NCBI GenBank assembly: GCA_051881815.1
Contig: JBJEQP010000057.1
Coordinates: 1 to 64,000 of the forward strand
From: UMGS363 sp051881815
Lineage (GTDB): Bacteria > Bacillota > Clostridia > Oscillospirales > Ruminococcaceae
Direction: 5' to 3'
DNA length: 64,000 bases
Below the pieces are notes generated by a model, which saw only the letters and a program-made list of their open reading frames with translations, was not told the DNA's origin and made no database searches. The position numbers and the translations under genes are program-made. Of this stretch, positions 54,079 through 61,536 are shown in pieces (the stretch's first letter is position 1; each line of letters begins with the position of its first letter).

Positions 54079-54672
54079 ATGGAAAATCAGTTTTACTCGA
54101 TGCTTTCACGAATGAAGCTAATCAACCGCTGGGGACTTATGCGCAACACAAGGAACGAGAACATCTCCGAACACAGCCTTGAAACCGCCATGATCGCACA
54201 CAGCCTTGCAGTTATCGGAAATACCTACTTTGACAAGCATTACAACGCCGAAAGATGCGCTCTGCTCGGAGTTTTTCACGATGTCACAGAGATAATAACG
54301 GGCGATCTGCCCACTCCCGTAAAGTACGGCAGCCCCGAGATACGCTCCGCATACAGGCAGGTGGAGGACAACGCTAAGAATCGTCTTGTTTCGATGCTCC
54401 CCGAGGAGATGAAGGGAGAGATCTCGCCGCTTCTGTCACCCGATGAGAATACCTCGGACGAAGAACGTGTTCTTTGGCGGCTTGTAAAGGCAGCCGACAA
54501 GATATCTGCGCTCATAAAATGTATAGAGGAACGCTCAATGGGAAATTCCGACTTCGTAAGCGCAGAAAAGGCAACTCTCCGCTCGATAGAGGAAATGGAT
54601 ATGCCCGAAGCCGACTACTTTATAAAAAATTTCCTCCCGAGCTATGACAGGACTCTTGATGAACAAGCCTGA
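54079..54672 (+). CDS. yfbR: 5'-deoxynucleotidase, YfbR family (HD domain)
   Basis: A 197-residue HD-domain phosphohydrolase that removes phosphate from deoxynucleoside 5'-monophosphates. The N-terminal RMKLINRWGLMRNTRNENISEHSLE and the FHDVTEIITGDLPTPVKY block with the HD pair match the E. coli enzyme closely. The start at 54079 is 8 bases after AAAGGAG; the ATG at 54073 is only 2 bases away. Confidence 0.92.
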   Translation: MENQFYSMLSRMKLINRWGLMRNTRNENISEHSLETAMIAHSLAVIGNTYFDKHYNAERCALLGVFHDVTEIITGDLPTPVKYGSPEIRSAYRQVEDNAKNRLVSMLPEEMKGEISPLLSPDENTSDEERVLWRLVKAADKISALIKCIEERSMGNSDFVSAEKATLRSIEEMDMPEADYFIKNFLPSYDRTLDEQA

Positions 54673-54676
54673 ATTT

Positions 54677-54878
54677 AATGCGTAATGCGTAATGCGTAAT
54701 TAGCTTCGCATATCTGTTAGGAATACACATAATGTTACTGTCGAAAAGTTCGTTGAAACAATAAAACAAAAAGGTGCTGTCACGAAAATCAAAATCGTGA
54801 TAGCACCTTTGTTTATCTTGCAATACTTGTCGTAAATGAACAGTGTAGCAAATAATTACGCATTACAGATTACGCATT
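54677..54878. mobile_element. MITE-like element, copy 3 (AATGCGTAAT family)
   Basis: 202 bp, 4 bp after the yfbR stop. The ends are AATGCGTAATGCGTAATG (left) and GCATTACAGATTACGCATT (right). The internal 16-bp hairpin (54770-54785 with 54795-54810, AAAGGTGCTGTCACGA) is the same family as in copy 1. TGAACAGTGTAGCAAATAATTACGC before the right end matches the inner flank of the other copies. Confidence 0.78.
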
Positions 54879-54950
54879 AAAAAAAGTGTTTTCAGTTTTA
54901 TTTCGTCTTATTTTCACAAAAGCAACACAAACATAGGTTATTATTATAAC

Positions 54951-55171
54951 CGTAGTCGGGAGGGCGCACACACCGACCGGCTGCTTCCTTTCATAGCTTT
55001 TATTAAAAGCCTTTGGTCATTTACCCCTGTGGCCTTTGGCAGCGGCCCGTTTGCCGCAGATAAAAGCATACTTCGGAATATTCTTACCCCGATATTCCGA
55101 AGATCCCCCAATAATCCTATATCATAATCTTTGCCCTCGTCCCTACCCCTGACGAGGGCGCTTTCTTTTTC
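54951..55171 (+). ncRNA. Candidate structured ncRNA with three UACCCC loops
   Basis: No gene fits this stretch. On the plus strand it folds into consecutive hairpins: GCTTTT/AAAAGC (54996-55010); GGTCA/TGGCC (55015-55034) with loop TTTACCCCTG; GCGGC/GCCGC (55042-55057); a perfect 11-bp stem CTTCGGAATAT (55071-55081 with 55092-55102) with loop TCTTACCCCG; and a perfect 9-bp stem GCCCTCGTC (55133-55141 with 55151-55159) with loop CCTACCCCT, followed by a T-rich run, which is a strong terminator. Three loops thus carry the same UACCCC. C-rich loops in Gram-positive sRNAs pair with Shine-Dalgarno sequences, which suggests a trans-acting regulator. The 5' end is uncertain: only a weak TATTAT box is seen near 54939. 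Confidence 0.6.
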
Positions 55172-55183
55172 TTGGCTTTTTCC

Positions 55184-55212
55184 TTGACAAAAGGGCTGTC
55201 AGACGTTAAAAT
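55184..55212 (+). promoter_or_regulatory. Promoter of the second FAD-protein gene
   Basis: TTGACA (55184-55189), 17-bp spacer, TAAAAT (55207-55212), just after the ncRNA terminator. Confidence 0.82.
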
Positions 55213-55265
55213 TATAATGTAACAGATTTTCTACGATATTTGAAATCACCCCGAAAGGATATTAT

Positions 55266-56648
55266 ATGAAAAAGGAATACGATGTCGTTATCATAGGCGC
55301 AGGCGCGGCGGGCGTTTTTATGGCTTATGAATTCGTCAAGCTTAAAACAAATGCAAAAATATGTATGATAGATTCGGGCAAGCCTATTGCAAAGAGGATA
55401 TGCCCTATTGACGGAAAGAAGATAAAAAGCTGCGTCGGCTGCAAGCCCTGCTCGATAATGCACGGCTTCGGCGGAGCAGGCGGACTTTCGGACGGAAAGT
55501 ACAACATCACGAACAGCTTCGGCGGCGATCTTTTTCAGCACGTTGGCGCAAAGGAAGCTATTGAGCTGATGGAATATGTCGACAGCGTTAACCTTCGCAT
55601 GGGCGGCGGTGACGCAAAGCTTTATTCGACGGTTTCCTCCGATGTAAAGTCGGAAGCGCTGAAATATGACCTTCATCTCCTTGACGCAAAGGTACGTCAC
55701 CTCGGCACGGACAGGAACCGTGACATTCTTCAGAACATCTATGATTTTATACGCAATGATATTGATATAATGTTTGAAACGGTTGCGGAAACTGTCGATA
55801 AGGACGTCGGCGGCTACATTGTCCGCACAAAGGATGATGAGCTTTACTGCAAACAGGTCGTAATTGCCGCAGGCCGTTCGGGTTCAAAGTGGATATCGGA
55901 CGTATGCGGCAAATTCGGCATCAAGACGCGCAGCAACCGTGTTGACATCGGTGTAAGAGTTGAGCTTCCGGCAGCTGTTTTCGAGCATATCACAAAGCAG
56001 GTATATGAGAGCAAGATCGTTTACCGCACCAAAAAATACGGCGATCTTGTGAGAACCTTCTGCATGAACCCTTACGGCGAGGTCGTTGCCGAGAATACTA
56101 ACGGCATCGTCACCGTAAACGGTCACAGCTACTCAAATCCCGAGCTTCACACCGAAAACACAAACTTTGCGCTGCTCGTATCGAACAACTTCTCCGAGCC
56201 GTTCAAGGACAGCAACGCTTACGGCGAATCCATTGCAAGGCTTTCCAATATGCTCGGCGGAGGCATCCTTGTTCAGCGTTTCGGCGACCTTATCGCAGGA
56301 AGACGAACCAACGAGCATCGTTTCAGTCAGATGTTCTTCAATCCGACATTAAAAGCAACTCCCGGCGATCTGAGCCTTGTTATCCCGAAGCGTCAGCTTG
56401 ACGATATCATTGAAATGATCTATACACTTGACAAGATCGCTCCCGGCACGGCTAACGATGATACTCTTCTTTACGGTGTTGAAGTCAAGTTTTATAACTC
56501 TGTCGTTTCCGTTGACGATAACCTTGAAACAGAGTCAAAGGGAATGTATGTCCTCGGTGACGGTTCGGGCGTGACTCATTCGCTTTCGCAGGCTTCGGCT
56601 TCGGGCGTTTACGCTGCAAGAGTAATAAACGAAATATACAAAGGATAA
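55266..56648 (+). CDS. FAD-dependent dehydrogenase of the COG2509 family (paralogue 2)
   Basis: A 460-residue flavoprotein with the FAD motif VVIIGAGAAGVFMAYEF, four Cys in KRICPIDGKKIKSCVGCKPC that could hold a metal or iron-sulfur centre, the FGGAGGLSDGKYN block, and the late VLGDGSGVTHSLSQASASG. It lacks the N-terminal domain of the relative at 44019. Substrate unknown. AAAGGAT precedes the ATG. It is followed 5 bp later by a HAD gene and then mnmA. Confidence 0.85.
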   Translation: MKKEYDVVIIGAGAAGVFMAYEFVKLKTNAKICMIDSGKPIAKRICPIDGKKIKSCVGCKPCSIMHGFGGAGGLSDGKYNITNSFGGDLFQHVGAKEAIELMEYVDSVNLRMGGGDAKLYSTVSSDVKSEALKYDLHLLDAKVRHLGTDRNRDILQNIYDFIRNDIDIMFETVAETVDKDVGGYIVRTKDDELYCKQVVIAAGRSGSKWISDVCGKFGIKTRSNRVDIGVRVELPAAVFEHITKQVYESKIVYRTKKYGDLVRTFCMNPYGEVVAENTNGIVTVNGHSYSNPELHTENTNFALLVSNNFSEPFKDSNAYGESIARLSNMLGGGILVQRFGDLIAGRRTNEHRFSQMFFNPTLKATPGDLSLVIPKRQLDDIIEMIYTLDKIAPGTANDDTLLYGVEVKFYNSVVSVDDNLETESKGMYVLGDGSGVTHSLSQASASGVYAARVINEIYKG

Positions 56649-56653
56649 ACGAT

Positions 56654-57310
56654 ATGAAAATAAAAGGACTCGGCGATACAGAAGCCGTTATCTTCGACAT
56701 GGACGGAACCCTGCTCGACAGCCTTGAAATATGGGTCAAGTCGGATATCCAATTCATTACCGAGCAAGGATATGAATACGACAGCGGCGTTTCTGCGGAG
56801 CTGAAAAAGCTTCACTTCCATTCGGCGTGTGACTTTTTGAAGGAGCATTATTCCCTTTCAATGTCAAGCGAAGCGATCGGCGAGCGGATAATGCAGCTTG
56901 TCGAAAACGGTTATCTTCATGAAGCGCAGCTTAAAGAAGGCGCAGCGGAATTTATTGAAAGGCTTGCCGAAAGCGGCGTGAAAATGTGCGTTGCGACCTC
57001 GAACGAAAAGAGCCTTGCCGAGGGTGCGCTGAAAAATGTCGGAATACTTGACAAAATGCAGTTTGTCATTACTTCGCAGGATGTCGGAGAGGGAAAAGAA
57101 ACCCCGAAAATATTCCTCGAAGCCGCAGAAAGGCTCAGCTCGGATATTTCCAAAACGGTCGTTTTTGAGGATTCGTCCCATGCTCTTCATTCGGCGAAGC
57201 TCGGCGGTTTTCGAACGATCGGAATTTACGAAAAATGCTTCCCCGATGAATTTGACGAGCTGAAAAAGGAAGCGGATATCACAATAAAAAGCTTTAAGGA
57301 ATTATTATAA
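56654..57310 (+). CDS. HAD-superfamily hydrolase (beta-phosphoglucomutase-like)
   Basis: A 218-residue HAD IA protein: nucleophile motif FDMDGTLLDS, cap domain, VATSN motif II, KETPKIFLEAAERL with the Lys, and VFEDSSHALHSAKLGGF motif III. It could be a sugar-phosphate phosphatase or phosphomutase. It lies tightly between the FAD protein gene and mnmA (its stop directly precedes the mnmA ATG). Confidence 0.88.
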   Translation: MKIKGLGDTEAVIFDMDGTLLDSLEIWVKSDIQFITEQGYEYDSGVSAELKKLHFHSACDFLKEHYSLSMSSEAIGERIMQLVENGYLHEAQLKEGAAEFIERLAESGVKMCVATSNEKSLAEGALKNVGILDKMQFVITSQDVGEGKETPKIFLEAAERLSSDISKTVVFEDSSHALHSAKLGGFRTIGIYEKCFPDEFDELKKEADITIKSFKELL

Positions 57311-58387
57311 ATGGAACTAAAAAAAATACTTGTCGGAATGAGCGGCGGCGTTGACAGCTCGGCTGCTGCGCTGATACTTAAACAGAGCGGCTATCAGGTA
57401 GACGGCTGCACACTCAAGCTTTTTGATGGAGAAACAGAAGAAGCTCCCGATGTGCGCACCTGCTGTTCCGTGACCGATGTTATGGACGCAAAGAGCGTCT
57501 GCCGAAAACTTGGCATCGAGCATTATGTTTTCAATTTCAAGGAGCTTTTCCGTGAAAAGGTAATGGACGCTTTTGCGCAAAGCTATATTAACGGCGAAAC
57601 TCCGAACCCCTGCATCAACTGCAACCGCTATATAAAATTTGACAAAATGCTCGCAAGGGCAATGGAGCTTGGCTATGACGGCATCGCAACGGGACATTAT
57701 GCCCGTTCGGTCTATGACGAAGCAAGCGGAAGATATCTCCTCAAAAAAGCCGCCGACGAGCGTAAGGATCAAACCTACGTCCTCTACAATATGACGCAGG
57801 AGCAGCTTGCAAGAACGCTGTTTCCACTCTGGAATATGGATAAGCCCGAGATCAGAGCGCTTGCCGAGGAAAACGGACTTGTCAATGCCCGAAAGCCCGA
57901 CAGTCAGGATATATGCTTCGTCCCCGACGGAGATTATGCTTCGTTCATCGAGCAGCATACGGGAAGAACCTTTCCGCAGGGCGACTTTATCGGCACGGAC
58001 GGCGTGAAAATGGGAACTCATTCGGGTTATATACACTATACGATAGGTCAGCGCAAGGGTCTTGGCGCCGCTTTCGGAAAGCCTGTATTTGTCTGCGGAA
58101 AGGACCACGTTCTCAACACCGTAACGCTCGGCAGCAGCGACGAGCTTATGAGCGATATCGTTGAAGCGGAGGATATCAACCTCATTTCCGTTCCCGATAT
58201 AAAAGGGGAGATGAGAGTTACCGCAAAGATACGCTATAATATGCAGGCTGTCAGCGGAGTTCTCACTATGTCGGGCGACAGCAGGCTCCGTGTGAAATTC
58301 GACTCGCCCGTAAGAGCGGCGGCAAAGGGACAGGCGCTCGTTATTTATGACGGCGACAGCGTTGTCGGCGGAGGAAAGATCATATAA
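57311..58387 (+). CDS. mnmA: tRNA-specific 2-thiouridylase MnmA
   Basis: A 358-residue enzyme that thiolates U34 of tRNAs for Lys, Glu and Gln. The PP-loop is MSGGVDSSAAALIL; TPNPCINCN has the nucleophile Cys, GIATGHYAR and KDQTYVLY follow, and the catalytic Cys of the persulfide is in DSQDICFVP. The C-terminal tRNA-binding domain has GQRKGLG. It begins on the base after the HAD stop codon. Confidence 0.96.
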   Translation: MELKKILVGMSGGVDSSAAALILKQSGYQVDGCTLKLFDGETEEAPDVRTCCSVTDVMDAKSVCRKLGIEHYVFNFKELFREKVMDAFAQSYINGETPNPCINCNRYIKFDKMLARAMELGYDGIATGHYARSVYDEASGRYLLKKAADERKDQTYVLYNMTQEQLARTLFPLWNMDKPEIRALAEENGLVNARKPDSQDICFVPDGDYASFIEQHTGRTFPQGDFIGTDGVKMGTHSGYIHYTIGQRKGLGAAFGKPVFVCGKDHVLNTVTLGSSDELMSDIVEAEDINLISVPDIKGEMRVTAKIRYNMQAVSGVLTMSGDSRLRVKFDSPVRAAAKGQALVIYDGDSVVGGGKII

Positions 58388-58441
58388 CATTATTGTATTG
58401 TCAACATAAAATATATAATAAAAATATTTGGAGGTAATACT

Positions 58442-58945
58442 ATGTCCGAACTCAAAGAGGTAAGCATTTCCGAGCTTAAATTCAACCCGTGGGAAAGGAT
58501 ATCAAAGGATTGGTTCCTTATCACGAGCGGCGATGAGAGCGGCTTTAATACAATGACTGCAAGCTGGGGATTTATGGGCGAAATGTGGGGAAAGAACATC
58601 ATTGAAGCAGTTGTCCGTCACAACCGCCATACCTTCGGCTTTCTGGAGAAAAACGACCTTTTCACGGTGAGCTTTCTTCCTGCCGAGCGCAAGGACGCGC
58701 TTAAATTCTGCGGCGCAAATTCGGGCCGTGACTGCGATAAGGCAAAGGAAGCAAACCTTACACCCGTGTTCCTCGACAAGACGACAGCCTTTGAGGAAGC
58801 AGAGCTTGTTTTCGTTTGCAAAAAGCTTTATTCGGCAGATTTTGACCTTGAAAAGCTTCCTGCGGAGGAAAGAGAAAAATGGTATTCCAAGGACCCCGTT
58901 CACCGTCAGTATTTCGGTGAGATCTTGAAGGTGTACTCAAAATGA
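58442..58945 (+). CDS. Flavin reductase family protein
   Basis: A 167-residue split-barrel flavin-binding protein: NPWERISKDWFLITSGDESGFNTMTASWGFMG, AVVRHNRHTFGFLEKNDLFTVSFLP and the FCGANSGRDCDKAKEA segment (each quoted in part) are typical. It probably binds FMN; the redox partner is unknown. GGAGGTAA precedes the ATG. Its stop overlaps the next gene by 4 bp (ATGA), so it leads a four-gene operon. Confidence 0.87.
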   Translation: MSELKEVSISELKFNPWERISKDWFLITSGDESGFNTMTASWGFMGEMWGKNIIEAVVRHNRHTFGFLEKNDLFTVSFLPAERKDALKFCGANSGRDCDKAKEANLTPVFLDKTTAFEEAELVFVCKKLYSADFDLEKLPAEEREKWYSKDPVHRQYFGEILKVYSK

Positions 58946-59724
58946 ATACTAAACAGAAAAAAATAATCATCATAAGTGCAGTCATTGCTGCGGTCATTGC
59001 GATCGCAGCGGGAGTGACTGTTTATCTCCTTGATTATTACCCTGCCGACGTCGACGCTGCAATGGATGCAAGCCCCTCGTACTGCAACATCATCCAGTTC
59101 GGCGAGGATCTGATCGCTTTTGAACCGGACGGTCAAGCGGAATACGGTCTGATCTTTTATCCCGGCGCAAAGATCGAATACACTGCTTATGAACCGCTTC
59201 TGGAGTGGCTTGCGAATAAAGGCGTGCTCTGCCTGCTTGTAAAGATGCCGTTCAATCTTGCAATATTTGAAAAGAATGCCGCCTTGGGATTGAATATGAT
59301 CTATCCCGAGGTCGAGCATTGGTACATAGGCGGACATTCTCTCGGCGGAGCAATGGCGGCTGATTATGCTTTGAAAAGCGGAGAATATGAGGGTGTTGTC
59401 CTGCTTGCGGCATATACGTCAAAGAACCTGAGCAAAACGGATATGCGTGTTCTGTCGGTGTACGGCTCGGAGGATGGCATACTTAACAGAAAAGCATACG
59501 AAAGATCAAAATTGAAGCTTCCGTCCGACTTTACCGAGCAGGTCATCGAGGGCGGCAATCATTCCGGCTTTGCATTTTACGGAGAGCAGAAGGGCGACGG
59601 AAAAGCAACAATAAGCGCAGCCGACCAGACAAAGAAAACAGCGGATATCATCGCTGATTTTATCAAACAAAAGGAAACGGAAAGCACAGCTTCGGACGGA
59701 ACGGAGGAAAACCTTGAAAATTAA
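58942..59724 (+). CDS. Membrane-anchored alpha/beta hydrolase
   Basis: A 260-residue hydrolase with one N-terminal membrane anchor (about 7-30) and an external alpha/beta-hydrolase domain. The nucleophile elbow is GGHSLGGAMA, the acid is probably in VYGSEDGIL, and the His is in EGGNHSGF. It fits the PF12695 group. The substrate is unknown. It overlaps the genes on both sides (4 bp and 11 bp). Confidence 0.85.
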   Translation: MNTKQKKIIIISAVIAAVIAIAAGVTVYLLDYYPADVDAAMDASPSYCNIIQFGEDLIAFEPDGQAEYGLIFYPGAKIEYTAYEPLLEWLANKGVLCLLVKMPFNLAIFEKNAALGLNMIYPEVEHWYIGGHSLGGAMAADYALKSGEYEGVVLLAAYTSKNLSKTDMRVLSVYGSEDGILNRKAYERSKLKLPSDFTEQVIEGGNHSGFAFYGEQKGDGKATISAADQTKKTADIIADFIKQKETESTASDGTEENLEN

Positions 59725-60664
59725 AATTATTGCGGCGGCACTTTCGGCGGCGCTGATATTGACAGCCTTCTCGGGATGTACGCAGGTCGAGGAGGACGCC
59801 CCCGAAGTCACACAGGTGACCGAAGAAGAGGTGCTCCCTTATCCCGTCACAATAGGCTCGCTTGTCTTCAACGCAGCACCCGAAACGGTCGGTTCGCTTT
59901 CGCCTGCGATAACGGATATGATATCGGAGCTTGGCTTTTCGGACAAGCTTGTCGGCGTGAGCAGCTATTGCAGCTTTGAGGGTATGCCGACAGACCTCGC
60001 AGACCTCGGCTCTTCGGCAAATCCCGACGCACAAGCAATAATAAAAGCCGCGCCCGAGCTGCTTATCTCGCACAGTCCTATCGCAAAAAAAGATATAACC
60101 GCAATCGAAAGCGCAGGAACAAGAGTGCTTATAATCCCTGCGCCGACATCGGTCGAAGAACTAAATAACCTTTATCACGATATCTACCGTGTTTTTAGCG
60201 GAAGTGACGAAAACGAAGAACAGGCGGTTTCGGCTTGCTTTGAAAAGCTGCAGAATTCGTTTGAAATTTATGACGGTATGCTTGGAAGCTACGTCTATAT
60301 AATGTCGTCAAAGCTTGCATTCGCATCGGACGAGAGCTACTGCGGCGACTTCTTCTCGCATTTCGGAAAAAACGCAGCGGCGAACGAAGAGGGCATCTCC
60401 GTGACAAAGGAACGCCTGATCGAGCTTGATCCCGAGTATGTGATAATCCCGTCGGGATTGAAAATATCAAGACTTCCCGAGGAGCTTTCGGCGGTAAAAA
60501 ACAATAAGGTCATCCGACTTGATAAAGATACCGAACAGCTTCTTGAACGCCCGACCTCGGAGGTGTATAAAGCAGCGGATTTTGTGAATAAGGCGATAAA
60601 AGCACTTGACGAGCCTGAACAGACGGAGAACGAGGAAGATGAGCAAGAAGAAGCGGCTGAATGA
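59714..60664 (+). CDS. ABC-type metal/siderophore/cobalamin-binding lipoprotein (BtuF/FepB fold), orphan
   Basis: A 316-residue lipoprotein: signal peptide with lipobox LTAFSGC, then a helical-backbone binding protein with SPAITDMISELGFSDKLVGVS and the later LIELDPEYVIIPSG. An acidic tail (TENEEDEQEEAAE) ends it. The start is TTG at 59714, seven bases after GGAGG. No permease or ATPase is adjacent, so it may be a binding protein for an importer elsewhere or a sensor. It overlaps the hydrolase gene by 11 bp and the next gene by 26 bp. Confidence 0.82.
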   Translation: MKIKIIAAALSAALILTAFSGCTQVEEDAPEVTQVTEEEVLPYPVTIGSLVFNAAPETVGSLSPAITDMISELGFSDKLVGVSSYCSFEGMPTDLADLGSSANPDAQAIIKAAPELLISHSPIAKKDITAIESAGTRVLIIPAPTSVEELNNLYHDIYRVFSGSDENEEQAVSACFEKLQNSFEIYDGMLGSYVYIMSSKLAFASDESYCGDFFSHFGKNAAANEEGISVTKERLIELDPEYVIIPSGLKISRLPEELSAVKNNKVIRLDKDTEQLLERPTSEVYKAADFVNKAIKALDEPEQTENEEDEQEEAAE

Positions 60665-61244
60665 TCGTGTAAAAATTGCGGTATTTATTACTGCTTTGAT
60701 TGGAATAGATGTTTATATCCTGTTTTTTGCATATATTCCGAAAATGATCTGTATTTTTGACTATTCTTCCGAGATAATTTCGGAAGAAATGGCGGCGAAG
60801 GAGTGTCCCGAGGTTATAGTGAGCGATTATGACCGTGAATTCCTTGACAGACTGATCGAGGATGAACGAATAGCACAGCTTGAAAATTCCGATGGACATA
60901 ATTCGCTTGTTCTGACGGCAGACGAGGACGGCTTACCACGTTATACTCCCCGTGAGGACGAAAATTACACGGTAAGGGCATTTTGCGAGATGTATGGGAT
61001 CCTTCCGCTTTCTGCGTCGATACAGTTTGAAGACGAGGGCGTGTTGTATAAGGAAAGACTGTTTATATCGGTTGACCGAGAGGATAACGGCAATGAATAC
61101 ACAAAATGCGTAATGCTGATACGCGCCGATGGAAAATTTATAAATGAATACGAGTGTTATAACGGCAAATATATAAAGGAAACCTACCGATATGGTCTTA
61201 TAAATCATATAAAGGGGATCATTGACGGGATAATGTCGGTTTGA
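60639..61244 (+). CDS. Uncharacterised membrane-anchored protein
   Basis: 201 residues, not recognised. A basic N-terminus (MSKKKRLNDR) and one membrane helix (about 12-33) precede an acidic external part of about 165 residues, with IVSDYDREFLDRLIEDERI, a FISVDRED segment and a Tyr-rich end. The start at 60639 follows GAGGAAG. It is the last gene of the flavin reductase/hydrolase/binding-protein operon. Confidence 0.7.
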   Translation: MSKKKRLNDRVKIAVFITALIGIDVYILFFAYIPKMICIFDYSSEIISEEMAAKECPEVIVSDYDREFLDRLIEDERIAQLENSDGHNSLVLTADEDGLPRYTPREDENYTVRAFCEMYGILPLSASIQFEDEGVLYKERLFISVDREDNGNEYTKCVMLIRADGKFINEYECYNGKYIKETYRYGLINHIKGIIDGIMSV

Positions 61245-61252
61245 TAAAGAAT

Positions 61253-61296
61253 AAGCGCAATTCACGATTTTACTTTTGTGAATTGCGCTTTTTGTT
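61253..61296 (+). terminator. Terminator made of the GCGCAATTCAC repeat hairpin
   Basis: A perfect 13-bp stem AAGCGCAATTCAC (61253-61265 with 61278-61290), 12-nt loop, then TTTGTT. The same arms form the middle module of the composite repeats at 9852, 36286 and 51180. Confidence 0.85.
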
Positions 61297-61326
61297 AAAA
61301 AATCATGCTTTGCAGCCTCACGGACT

Positions 61327-61536
61327 TTACTCTATCCCCAAAACCGTGTAGTCCTTGTCCTCAACAGCCTTTTTGAGTACATCGTCGGGCACGTCCTTTG
61401 AAAGAGTAACGACCGCTGTCTTATTCTCGTGCGAAGCTTCTGCGGACGCTACCCCGTCAATTGCTTCGAGAGCCTTTTTTACTGCGGCTTCACAGTGCGA
61501 GCACATCATTCCTTCGATTTTAACAGTCTTTGTCAT
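61327..61536 (-). CDS. copZ: Possible internally initiated CopZ copper chaperone
   Basis: In the same frame as copA, an ATG at 61534-61536 lies 8 bases after a perfect AGGAGG (complement of 61545-61550). From it a complete 69-residue CopZ-like protein would be made, MTKTVKIEGMMCSHCEAAV..., with its CxxC copper site. Independent translation is inferred from the site only; the codons of the ribosome site are read as Gln-Glu-Glu in the long protein. Confidence 0.55.
   Translation of the reverse strand: MTKTVKIEGMMCSHCEAAVKKALEAIDGVASAEASHENKTAVVTLSKDVPDDVLKKAVEDKDYTVLGIE

Noticed and set aside
54971..54995. SRP-RNA-like GGAAGCAGCC on the minus strand in the ncRNA region
   Set aside because: The paired upstream GGTCAGG/GG-loop strand of SRP domain IV is missing, and CCGGCTGCTT also occurs in the composite repeats, so the match is probably chance or repeat-derived.
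57317..58390. A 357-codon minus-strand frame
   Set aside because: Exact antisense of mnmA; its sequence looks like translated complement and has no domain.
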